This document shows, piece after piece, positions 14,901 to 21,329 of a DNA stretch of 21,329 nucleotides (its first letter is position 1; each line of letters starts with the position of its first letter). A model generated the notes under the pieces. The model saw nothing but the letters and a program-made list of their open reading frames with translations. It was not told where the DNA came from and ran no database searches. Where the stretch lies: positions 1-21,329 of the forward strand of contig CAZVXI010000039.1 of the NCBI GenBank assembly GCA_964631295.1, read 5' to 3'. The stretch is from CAZVXI01 sp964631295. Lineage in GTDB: Bacteria; Planctomycetota; Phycisphaerae; Phycisphaerales; SM1A02. Both the position numbers and the translations under genes were made by a program.

Positions 14901-15795
14901 CAGGCGTGTTCACTGCTTCATCGATCGTCTCGATCAGCCCGAACTTCTCCGGGTGCAGCCGCACGCGGTAGATGTCGTAGCCACCTTGCCCGCCGGGTCG
15001 ATCGGAGCTCATATAGAGAAAATCGCCGAACGGCGACAGTGCCGGCGAACCATCGTTGAAGACCGAGTTGAGTTCATGCACCGGTTTCGGATCCGACCAG
15101 CCGCGATCCGTCAGACGGGTCACGTACAGATCGTAATCACGCGAATAGCGCTCTTCGCGCAGCGTCGCAGGCCAGGCATCATCGTTGATCTGTTGTGTCT
15201 CATCCGGCTGCGGGCGATTGGACGAGAAGTAGATCTTCTCGCCATCCCGGGAGATCGTCATGCCGTACTCGTTGTAGCCGCTGTTTACATGCGCGCCAAG
15301 ATTCACTGCATCACGCCACACACCGTCTGCGTCGCGCTCAGTCATCCAGAGGTCGTATCCACCTGCCCCACCCTCACGATCAGAATAGAAGAACAGCCGC
15401 GTCGCGTCGGCACTCATCTCCGGGCCGAGTTCATCTGCTTCGGTGTTGATTGCGGCGAGTGGCTCAGCTTTTGACCATCCTTCGGTCGTGCGCGTTGCCA
15501 TGTAGATATCAGTGTTCTCGCCCGGCTTGCCTTTGACAAAGAACAACGACAGTCCGTCTGCACTGACCATCGGCTCGAACACATCCGTGCCGGCATCAGC
15601 CAGTTCAGCCAGGATCTCTGCTGGCTGCCAGAGAATGTTGCGTGGTGAAACGCGCGCGGCCTGCTCGTAAATCGTCGCATCATCCGAGTAGATACCCACC
15701 TGCCGCTCGCGCGTGTACCACGCCACCGCGATTGCTGCGATCAGCAGCGAGAAGATCGAACCGAGAATCAACGTCTGCGCCAGCCGACGGTTCAT
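11998..15795 (-). CDS. Giant membrane protein: PD40 propeller, long disordered arm, carboxypeptidase-regulatory-like and beta domain
   Basis: The product has 1265 residues. Starting at ATG 15795 (GGAG five bases upstream; a GTG at 15810 overlapping exbD is an alternative), the order is as follows. TM1 is about 6-26. Five TolB/PD40-type blades span about 70-340 (SADGLSLFF, SADATRLFFYSDREGG, SRDGEKIYFSSNRP, SPFGDFLYMSSDRPGG, QLLFSSNRP). A TM pair lies at about 359-381 and 392-418. An acidic, Ala/Pro/Ser-rich linker (about 419-1020) has 13 [hydrophobic]-x-[LM]-P motifs. A CarboxypepD_reg-like fold (FGLVTDAMTGELIVGASVYL, TDDKGRYS) spans about 1022-1108, and a C-terminal beta domain about 1113-1247. 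The propeller and arm should both be periplasmic. It is last in an operon after a TPR protein, ExbB and ExbD, suggesting an energy-transducing partner of that motor, combining TolB-like and TolA/TonB-like parts. The exact function is inferred. Confidence 0.85.
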   Translation of the reverse strand: MNRRLAQTLILGSIFSLLIAAIAVAWYTRERQVGIYSDDATIYEQAARVSPRNILWQPAEILAELADAGTDVFEPMVSADGLSLFFVKGKPGENTDIYMATRTTEGWSKAEPLAAINTEADELGPEMSADATRLFFYSDREGGAGGYDLWMTERDADGVWRDAVNLGAHVNSGYNEYGMTISRDGEKIYFSSNRPQPDETQQINDDAWPATLREERYSRDYDLYVTRLTDRGWSDPKPVHELNSVFNDGSPALSPFGDFLYMSSDRPGGQGGYDIYRVRLHPEKFGLIETIDEAVNTPAHELDATLAMGGYQLLFSSNRPASVRTADDSKRFYQIYQSTSREVYMQYRTTRAAIDWSKILPWLFWIVFTLMVLALLWLLHRLMKSERYGKLSLLARCLLVSGIVHALIVLLLGAWGVGNSLMDWAGRSRGTQVVITTPKMGDSLARQVRGDLTSFNVNGAFEVEASEQTPMEQIDPSMIAMSVDRSNLTLERAELSETPDAPADQPEVELARTSAAQTPSLADQPDVMTPQEAARRASSEAVVRIDTLPTDVNRADHPVTPQQAAQDAMLDVQPSSAQDQQQLADMQSLSDSNATMAVALPTFDSQVALPKSGADDLISVDLPSQQTPHAAQESTLVVDSAERTVEQADAPASDGAAGSDQSFNVELPAETPAIEDARRFALESEQARDAVVPDTALPDRVDTVAIGAPDESAEIDLPSAAAASARRTDELRVESVTDRLADESPVEQISTDDGNVSAAARIDIAASRIEPAQNVRPVEAAIDSAAPDVSIAADSDIALPALDDTTFPEMAMPTEAASRTSAEPDETSADQRSHLSLARETLPDDPKDGDGSSDTITDVPDVDLAKDRLNVALPEAEAGNVLAMPDVPLEDIALPSFETQEDALTLPTESSSTRPAQSEGTTRAEELSASGAMDAVQAETQLSETPDDSMMNLVQTDIERAEESPAWSSPDLLMHDALLRAETDPLRDTSMVIVLDQSDAGLRDLKLPTETQVPFDPSAAAAGVLFGLVTDAMTGELIVGASVYLDLSSKPTTNAMTDDKGRYSMIFTSELPDFVAVSASSEGYIPGTANVAAEAVEGSMLRLDFELVPADAAVIILEADPEVHHLGDDSFSGRINSQFQKESEGLQYDGLFRMTRQQLNSAEDTVEFHVFARGTQRDNPVRINGRQLDGVLNNSPNDGSFGEYRIRFPKRWLRVGRNRVQINSVGRSDDPDDFEFVNIRIFLAPDAVIRAEQGRKRSRDRVDQQ

Positions 15796-15806
15796 GGGGG
15801 CTCCGT

Positions 15807-16220
15807 TCACCCGGGAGGCAACTGTGTGTCAAGGTATGGATCCTGGATCCCCGCACCTTTGCAGATATCCAGCACCGCCACGACATGCGCATACGCCGTG
15901 TTCTGATCACCACGGATCGTGACCTTCTGGTCCGGATTTGCAGCAACTGCTTCCGTCACCAGCGCGCTCAGATCGTCCGGCGACATCTGTCGACCACTCA
16001 CAATGATGTTTCCTGCCTCATCCACATTGATGACAACTTCCCGCAGCGTGGCACTGATCGGCCCCGCAGTCGATGACACCGGCAGAATGATCTTCATCTC
16101 GCGTTCCGTCTGGTGGAAGGTCGTCGCAACAAGAAAGAAGATCAGCAACAGGAACACCATGTCGATGATCGGCGCGAGCTCGATCGACAGTCCCTCTTCC
16201 TGTTCATCAGCACGAATCAT
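15807..16220 (-). CDS. exbD: ExbD/TolR family motor subunit
   Basis: The product has 137 residues. A short cytoplasmic N-terminus is followed by one membrane helix (about 16-35) containing the proton-path Asp20 in LAPIIDMVFLLLIFFL. A periplasmic domain ends with the typical TIRGDQNTAYAHVVAVLDICKGAGI pattern (spread over about 100-125). With ExbB/TolQ it couples proton flow to force on a TonB/TolA-type protein. It starts 12 bp after exbB and ends just before the giant-protein start, so the genes are surely co-transcribed. Confidence 0.93.
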   Translation of the reverse strand: MIRADEQEEGLSIELAPIIDMVFLLLIFFLVATTFHQTEREMKIILPVSSTAGPISATLREVVINVDEAGNIIVSGRQMSPDDLSALVTEAVAANPDQKVTIRGDQNTAYAHVVAVLDICKGAGIQDPYLDTQLPPG

Positions 16221-16232
16221 GTATGGCTCCGT

Positions 16233-17033
16233 TCAGGCAAGGTGGGTCGATGCACTTCGCTCATCTGCTTCATCCTTCGCAGAAGATGAGATCGATAGTC
16301 GATGTTCCGCAGATTGCTGCACACGCTGGTCGTGCAACTCGTCGATGAAGTCCATGGTCGTCTGGTCGAGATCGATCACGATCGCCTGCACGCGCGCGGT
16401 CAGCCAGTGGTAGCAGATAAGTGCGGGAATCGCGACAACCAGCCCGGCGGCCGTCGTGATCATTGCCTGGTAGATTCCGGTGGCAAGCATCTCTGTCTTG
16501 CCCAGTGCTTCACCCGACGTCGCAACCGTCTGGAAGGCAACGATCATACCGATGATTGTGCCCAGCAGACCAAGCAGCGGGCTGACCGCAGCGATCACAG
16601 CCAGCACGCGCAGGTACTTGCGCATCTTGATCACTTCACGCTGCCCGGCTTCTTCAATGTGCCGCTCAACAACATCGAGCGGGCTCGCCAGTCGCTTGAG
16701 GCCTGCTGCAAACACATTTGCGAGCGGACTGCCGTCCTGTTGGCAGTACGCGATGGCCGGCTTTGCATCGCTTGGGTCTTTGCCAAGCTTCTCACGGAGA
16801 CCGTCGACGAATCCTGCGGGCATAATGCGCCGCTTGCGCAACGAGATGAGACGTTCGAACACGACAGTGAGCGCGACAAGCGAACACAGGCCGAGTGGAA
16901 TCATCATCACGCCACCCTTGCGGACGAAATCCCAGACGGATGTCACATCCGCGCTGGAAACCGCTTCAGCGGCACCGGTCGCCGGTGGCTGCGCGCCGAT
17001 GAATAGCGCGATCTGGTCAAACATTGGTTCCAC
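16233..17033 (-). CDS. exbB: MotA/TolQ/ExbB family proton channel
   Basis: The product has 266 residues with three membrane helices at about 41-60, 143-168 and 184-207. It has the family signatures SPLLGLLGTIIGMI (151-164) and ATGIYQAMITTAAGLVVAIPA (spread over 184-204). The cytoplasmic loop (about 65-140) is the usual size. The N-terminus adds about 35 Ala/Gln-rich residues, perhaps periplasmic, and the C-terminus adds a charged tail. The GTG at 17033 has AGGAAGG eight bases upstream; an ATG at 17024 is possible. It lies 24 bp after the TPR gene. The tolR/exbD partner is next. Confidence 0.93.
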   Translation of the reverse strand: MEPMFDQIALFIGAQPPATGAAEAVSSADVTSVWDFVRKGGVMMIPLGLCSLVALTVVFERLISLRKRRIMPAGFVDGLREKLGKDPSDAKPAIAYCQQDGSPLANVFAAGLKRLASPLDVVERHIEEAGQREVIKMRKYLRVLAVIAAVSPLLGLLGTIIGMIVAFQTVATSGEALGKTEMLATGIYQAMITTAAGLVVAIPALICYHWLTARVQAIVIDLDQTTMDFIDELHDQRVQQSAEHRLSISSSAKDEADERSASTHLA

Positions 17034-17057
17034 GTGGGATCCCTTCCTGTGAGTGTG

Positions 17058-20000
17058 TTATCCCCCCCGGCCGGCGATTGCGGCGAGGTGTTCCAGCCGT
17101 CCCTGAGCAAGTTCAGCCCACTGCGATGAAGCAAAGCGATCAACAACCGCGCGGTACTGATTGCGCGCTTCCACCACCTTGCCGAGCTTCTCGAAACACC
17201 GGCCGGCCTCGTAGAGCGCCGCGGCGCTCCACTGCGGATATGCGTAAAGAATGTCGACCTTCATCAGTTCTGCGATCGCGGTCTCCGGCTCGTTCATCGC
17301 GAAGTAACACTCCCCGATCTGGAACTGCGCCCGGGCTGCAGTCGCGCCATCGTGGCGAGCAATCACCTGTTGATACGCAGCGATCGCTGCTGGATGATCG
17401 CCTGCATTTTCACGCGCCCAGCCGATCCCGAACCGCGCCTGGAACCACAGCTCCGACTCCGGACACTCCTCGAGATACTTGACAAACGCTTCCTCGCTTC
17501 GGCGCCAATGTTGCAGCACCGCAAGATACTCACCCTGTCGCAAAAGTGCCGGGCCGTATGAGTCGGTCTCTTTGTGATCTTCAATGATGCGCGTCAGCTG
17601 CGCGATTGCCAGTTGCACGGAGCCAGCCTCATACATCGCCTGCGCACACAGAAGACGTGCAGAACTGATGCGCCCGCTCTCCGGATGCCGATCAATCATC
17701 GCTTCAAACACGGCCGCCGCATCATCGAACTGATTCAACCGCAGATGACACAAACCAAGACCATACAGCGAGACTTCATCAATGGCCCGGTTCGCCTCAC
17801 GCATGTCTTCGATCGCCTGCTGCACATGCGTCAGCAGTGCAACAGCTTCCGTGTAACGCTCATTGTCGATGCGAAGGTCCGCAAGCTCCACGCGGGCGTT
17901 AAGCGCGATCGGCCCCGGATCTTTGATCGCAATGATGCGCTCGTACGTCTGCGCTGCAACTTGCGGCTCCTGAGCATTGCGATGACACCATGCCTTCTCA
18001 TACAGCACTGAAGCACGCAGGCGATCATCCAGTTGCGGCAGATGCCGGCGCTCAACCTGATCCACCAGCGCAAGCGCTGCCGCATGGTCTCCGTCGCGGG
18101 CGATCGCAATCACCTCATACGCAGCCGCCTGAGCAATACGCTTTGCATCATCGTGATCCTGCACCACCCGCGCAAAGAGCTTCGCTGCATTGCCGTACCG
18201 CTTTGCGGACAGTTCCGCCCGCGCCTGCCGATACATGGCCTCCGCGACTGCCGGCCCGTCGGCGCGCTCTGCGACTTGTGCTGCATATCGGGCTGCGGCG
18301 TCGTAATCTTCATCCTGCATCGCGATCGCTGCGAGGTGATTCCTCACGTGGATCGCAAATCGCGGATCATCCCCGGCACGCAGCACACGCTCGAACATCT
18401 CCTTCGCGCGTGCCGGCTCTTCCATCGCCACGAGCGTCTGCCCGCGCTCGAACATCACCTGAACTGCAAGATCATGCTTATCACCAAACAGCGCAAGGAA
18501 CCGGTCATAGGTTGCCAGCGCACGCGCGTGCTGATCCTGCCGATGCAGCGCAAGCCCGCGCTTCAGCAGTGCCTCGGGCAGGTTCTCATGTTCGCTTCCC
18601 GCTGCCTCGATAAACTTCGCGAACGCATCCGCCGCATCACTCCATGCATCAAGCTGAAAATACCCGTCCGCGAGAGCAAGCAGCGAAGACACACGCCGGT
18701 TCGCATCGCGCGATCGCGTGGCTTCATCAAGCAGCCCCCTCGCTTCTGCGTATCGTTGCTGCTGATGAAGCGCGAGCCCGAGGCGATACCGCGCATCATC
18801 TGCACGCTCATCGTCTGGGTGAACATCCAGAAACGCGCGATACGCCGCCTCCGCATTCGCCAGATCATCCTGCAGAAATGCATTCTCCGCGTCAAGGAAC
18901 GCAACCGCAGCCCCGAGGTGATGACCCTCATGCGCGCGTGTGAATCGATCACACCATGTCGCACTCGCCTGGTAGTCGCCCTGCTCATGCTCGGCTGCTG
19001 CAAGCAGATACAGCACATCCGCAGCAAGCGTGTGGTTCTCCATTTGCGTCACAAACTGCTGCAGCGCTTCGACTGCAAGGCCGGGCTTCCCCGTGCGCAG
19101 CCGGGCAACGCCGAGATCATGCAGCATCTCGCCGCGCAGGTCTGATTCCACAAACGTGTTGAGCGCTGTCACGAGCTTCTGTTCAGCGCGATCTGCTTTC
19201 TTCAGCCGCAGGTCGCACTTCGCGAGCCAGTACGCGGCATCATCTGCCTGCACGACGTTTGCAATCTTGCTCAGCGCTGTGAAGTGCTGCTGAGCTGCCT
19301 CATACTCTGTCCGATCAAACGCAACGCGACCGGCCAGCAGGCGCGCAGACGCACCGAGATTGTGGCCCTCATACTGCTCCAGAAATCGCTCCAGCAGATT
19401 CTCCGCAGCACGCAGGTCACGGTCATGCTGTCGGATCGCCGCGAGTCCGTACAACGCTTCGGGCACGTACAGTTCGTTGTTCGTTTCGAGCACCTCGTCA
19501 TACGACTCTGCCGCTTCTTGCAGTCGGCGATCACGATGCAGCGACTTCGCGAGCAGCATCGTCGTCTGGTCTGCGTACCGGCCATCGGCAAACTGTTCCC
19601 GCATCGAAGCGAATCGCTCCGCTGCAGCCGCAAACTCCTCGCGGGCAAAGTCTGCCAGCCCCCAGAACAGTTCCACCCGTTCGCGATGCTCACCAGTCGG
19701 CCAGCGCCGCAGATACGTCCGGGCCGGCTGCTCAAGCTGCTCGTAGCTGTCCGCCTGATACAGCGCTTCCACCTGCAGTGCCGCGGCATCATCCGCGAGC
19801 TGGTGCGTGCGATGATTGGCAAGCAGCGAACCGAAGTACTCCGCCGCCTCTGCCGGCTCGCCAACTGCAAGGTGCGATCGGCCGAGCAGCATCGCCACAT
19901 CCGCCGCGAAGGCAAAGCCATCCGCATCATGCACGATGCGCAACTGCTCGATCGCCCCGCGATGATCCTTCAAACGATACAGGCACACGCCAAGGCCGTA

Positions 20001-20237
20001 ACGCGCGGTCGGCGCCTTTTCATGGTCTGCGTGCTCGCGGAGAAACGCACGATACTCGCGAACCGCAAGGTCATACATCCCGCGATTCAGCAGGCCGTTG
20101 CCGCTGTGGTAACTGCGCAAGGTCGCCGCCTCATCACGCGACTGTGCCATCGCAGGCGTCGACATCAACGCAGGGAGCATTGCAAGAATCAGAACCAGAT
20201 GACCAACAAGACGTGGGGAATACTGCTGGGTGTGCAT
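17058..20237 (-). CDS. Secreted TPR-repeat protein (YbgF/CpoB-like role inferred)
   Basis: The product has 1059 residues. The ATG at 20237 opens a Sec signal peptide (MHTQQYSPRLVGHLVLILAM..., cleavage after Ala31 in TPAMA-Q). The longer frame upstream to 20486 has no signal and reads as non-coding. The mature protein is a continuous solenoid of tetratricopeptide-like repeats, for example YDLAVREYRAFLREHADHEKA, YRLKDHRGAIEQL and GDYQASATWCDRF. It ends with repeats of the AIAAYQQVIARHDG and EARNQYRAVVDRF type. No catalytic domain is seen. It is first in the operon with exbB, exbD and the propeller protein; in classical tol-pal clusters a much smaller periplasmic TPR protein accompanies the motor. 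It is probably a scaffold in the periplasm or at the outer membrane. Confidence 0.85.
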   Translation of the reverse strand: MHTQQYSPRLVGHLVLILAMLPALMSTPAMAQSRDEAATLRSYHSGNGLLNRGMYDLAVREYRAFLREHADHEKAPTARYGLGVCLYRLKDHRGAIEQLRIVHDADGFAFAADVAMLLGRSHLAVGEPAEAAEYFGSLLANHRTHQLADDAAALQVEALYQADSYEQLEQPARTYLRRWPTGEHRERVELFWGLADFAREEFAAAAERFASMREQFADGRYADQTTMLLAKSLHRDRRLQEAAESYDEVLETNNELYVPEALYGLAAIRQHDRDLRAAENLLERFLEQYEGHNLGASARLLAGRVAFDRTEYEAAQQHFTALSKIANVVQADDAAYWLAKCDLRLKKADRAEQKLVTALNTFVESDLRGEMLHDLGVARLRTGKPGLAVEALQQFVTQMENHTLAADVLYLLAAAEHEQGDYQASATWCDRFTRAHEGHHLGAAVAFLDAENAFLQDDLANAEAAYRAFLDVHPDDERADDARYRLGLALHQQQRYAEARGLLDEATRSRDANRRVSSLLALADGYFQLDAWSDAADAFAKFIEAAGSEHENLPEALLKRGLALHRQDQHARALATYDRFLALFGDKHDLAVQVMFERGQTLVAMEEPARAKEMFERVLRAGDDPRFAIHVRNHLAAIAMQDEDYDAAARYAAQVAERADGPAVAEAMYRQARAELSAKRYGNAAKLFARVVQDHDDAKRIAQAAAYEVIAIARDGDHAAALALVDQVERRHLPQLDDRLRASVLYEKAWCHRNAQEPQVAAQTYERIIAIKDPGPIALNARVELADLRIDNERYTEAVALLTHVQQAIEDMREANRAIDEVSLYGLGLCHLRLNQFDDAAAVFEAMIDRHPESGRISSARLLCAQAMYEAGSVQLAIAQLTRIIEDHKETDSYGPALLRQGEYLAVLQHWRRSEEAFVKYLEECPESELWFQARFGIGWARENAGDHPAAIAAYQQVIARHDGATAARAQFQIGECYFAMNEPETAIAELMKVDILYAYPQWSAAALYEAGRCFEKLGKVVEARNQYRAVVDRFASSQWAELAQGRLEHLAAIAGRGG

Positions 20238-20721
20238 GGCGTCTCTTTTCAAGCCTTCGCGCGATCGCTGTGTCTGCAGATCACTTTGTTCCGCAAGCCT
20301 GTCCGGCGGTTTCATTTGACCGGGTCTCCATACCCGCATCCTCAATAAATGAGTGTTGCGGCATTCTAAATCTGACGCGCGCGCTTCGCGAGCCCCCACA
20401 GCCGAACAACACCCCAGCGGCTTGCATAGAGCGCGCCCTGCCCATCTTGAACCACGGTCTTGCACGATCCTGCTCACTTTGAGCAAGGCTTGGGCGCAGA
20501 TCTCGCCCGCACGATCCGTGTTTCAATCACTGTTCGCTGCTCACAATCCATCCACAATCTGCGCACGCGCTGTGTGTTGCCGCACGCTCAACCCCCGGTC
20601 ATCGGCCCCGATCGCTGATTGTGTGAGTTTTGGATCACGCCATCGTCAGCATGGATGCACAAGACGAGCAGCGTCGACTCGTGGCAGATTCATGGACACT
20701 CGCCCGTCCAGCGGCAACCGC
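20238..20721. other. 484-bp intergenic region upstream of the TPR-exbB-exbD operon
   Basis: No convincing gene on either strand. On the minus strand a TAGAAT -10-like box lies at 20368-20363, but the -35 region is poor. Small inverted repeats are tgctca-ctt-tgagca (20471-20485) and atcgg-cc-ccgat (20601-20612), which could be operators or chance. The operon promoter is expected somewhere here. Confidence 0.4.
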
Positions 20722-21329
20722 TCAGCAGCACTCTTTCGCAGCCATCTGTCGATCTGCCGTCGATGCGAAGATTGTGTCGCGTCGATTGGTCGCCGATGCG
20801 TTGCCTTCGATGATCAGCGATTTCACCGGCGAATACGGGCCGGTCTGGCCGCGCCGGTTCTGCCAGCATGCAAAGTACGAAGCAATCTTCCCTGCATCGC
20901 GCAAATCCCAGTCGATGTAGATCGGCTGACGCGTGAAACGGCCGATGAACAGCGCATTGCGCGTGTGCGCCGTCATCTCCGGCCCCACCGCTGCGAACAA
21001 CTGCAGGCATGCCGCGCCATACGCCTTTCGCCGCGACGCAGGCCTGGTTTCATCCGCATAGCGCACAACATGGCCGCCGGATGGCCGCTGCATCGGCATC
21101 ACCATCGGCGATGTGCGCGGCGCTCTGATGCGCGTGCGCGTCGGATCATCGATGTGTATTCCAAGCTCGCACAACTGCATCCACGACACGCCTTCGCGCT
21201 TCTTGATCCGCTGTGCATGCGCGCGGTACAGCGCCTCGAGTTCCATGCGCAGATCGTTCTTGCCGCGCACCGCGCCGGTTGTCCGCGTGGCTCTGGAGTT
21301 GCATGTCGTGTAATACTGCTCGAAGAGAT
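20722..21329 (-). CDS. Partial hypothetical protein (N-terminus off the right edge)
   Basis: The minus-strand frame is open from the right edge to a TGA at 20722, about 202 codons. The GTG at 21270 is probably internal, because the frame continues as LFEQYYTTCNSRATRTTG and onward beyond it. Visible features are a basic helical stretch (LYRAHAQRIKKREGVSW), a Pro/Arg-rich middle and a C-terminal segment FIGRFTRQPIYIDW followed by ASYFACWQNRRGQTGPYSP. The last segment resembles a beta-sandwich tail (Tyr, Trp, then N-R-x-G-x-x-G-P-x-S) that I associate with planctomycete hypothetical proteins. Family and function not recognised. Confidence 0.6.
   Translation of the reverse strand, partial: LFEQYYTTCNSRATRTTGAVRGKNDLRMELEALYRAHAQRIKKREGVSWMQLCELGIHIDDPTRTRIRAPRTSPMVMPMQRPSGGHVVRYADETRPASRRKAYGAACLQLFAAVGPEMTAHTRNALFIGRFTRQPIYIDWDLRDAGKIASYFACWQNRRGQTGPYSPVKSLIIEGNASATNRRDTIFASTADRQMAAKECC

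Noticed and set aside
19284..20348. Plus-strand ORFs of 354 and 370 codons (19284-20348 and 18033-19145) opposite the TPR gene
   Set aside because: Antisense shadows of the TPR solenoid; Arg/His/Cys-rich and without family motifs.
20238..20486. N-terminal extension of the TPR protein
   Set aside because: It precedes a clear signal peptide start at 20237 and reads as Arg/Cys-rich non-coding sequence.
20630..20920. 96-codon plus-strand ORF at the right end
   Set aside because: It overlaps the partial minus-strand gene, which has the more protein-like C-terminus; no start or domain support.

Overview
The window comes from a diderm (Gram-negative-type) bacterium with GC-rich coding DNA. Signs of this are a lipoprotein signal, several Sec signal peptides and an ExbB/ExbD envelope motor. 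The style of several proteins resembles Planctomycetota, perhaps the Phycisphaerae: a YRGELCRVAGRL-type membrane protein, a PD40 plus carboxypeptidase-regulatory giant protein, and a W-x-N-R-x-G-x-x-G-P-x-S tail. That placement is an inference, because the window holds no rRNA or other phylogenetic marker.

Left part (1-2290): a partial unrecognised gene runs off the left edge on the minus strand. About 1.25 kb follows that does not look like ordinary coding DNA. It carries three separate 21-bp minisatellite arrays (about 791-1084, 1236-1466 and 1759-1863), and the third is closed by a perfect 14-bp inverted repeat. A small helix-rich ORF abuts the third array.

2286-5129: a divergent pair consists of a membrane-anchored protein on the minus strand and a CocE/NonD-type serine hydrolase lipoprotein on the plus strand. 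Each gene is followed by a copy of the same 27-bp palindromic repeat in the same orientation relative to the gene. The two copies differ by compensatory changes.

5212-11998: a complete-looking histidine operon, hisG-hisC-hisB-hisH-hisF-hisA/I/E-hisD, with nearly every junction overlapping. Ahead of it are a good sigma-70-like promoter, a 20-codon leader peptide with seven consecutive His codons, a pause hairpin, a 9-bp antiterminator and a 12-bp terminator hairpin. This is a textbook ribosome-mediated attenuator. The sixth gene is an uninterrupted fusion of HisA, HisI and HisE, so one polypeptide should carry pathway steps 2, 3 and 4. The only pathway activity not seen is histidinol-phosphate phosphatase.

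11998-20237, minus strand and convergent with the his operon: a four-gene envelope operon, read from right to left. It encodes a 1059-residue secreted TPR protein, ExbB/TolQ, ExbD/TolR and a 1265-residue protein. The last joins three membrane segments, a TolB-like PD40 propeller, a 600-residue disordered arm with recurrent V/I-x-L-P motifs, a carboxypeptidase-regulatory-like domain and a C-terminal beta domain. The set looks like an unusual Tol/TonB-like machine in which propeller and periplasm-spanning arm are fused.

Right edge (20722-21329): an unrecognised gene on the minus strand, missing its 5' end, separated from the TPR gene by 484 bp without a gene.
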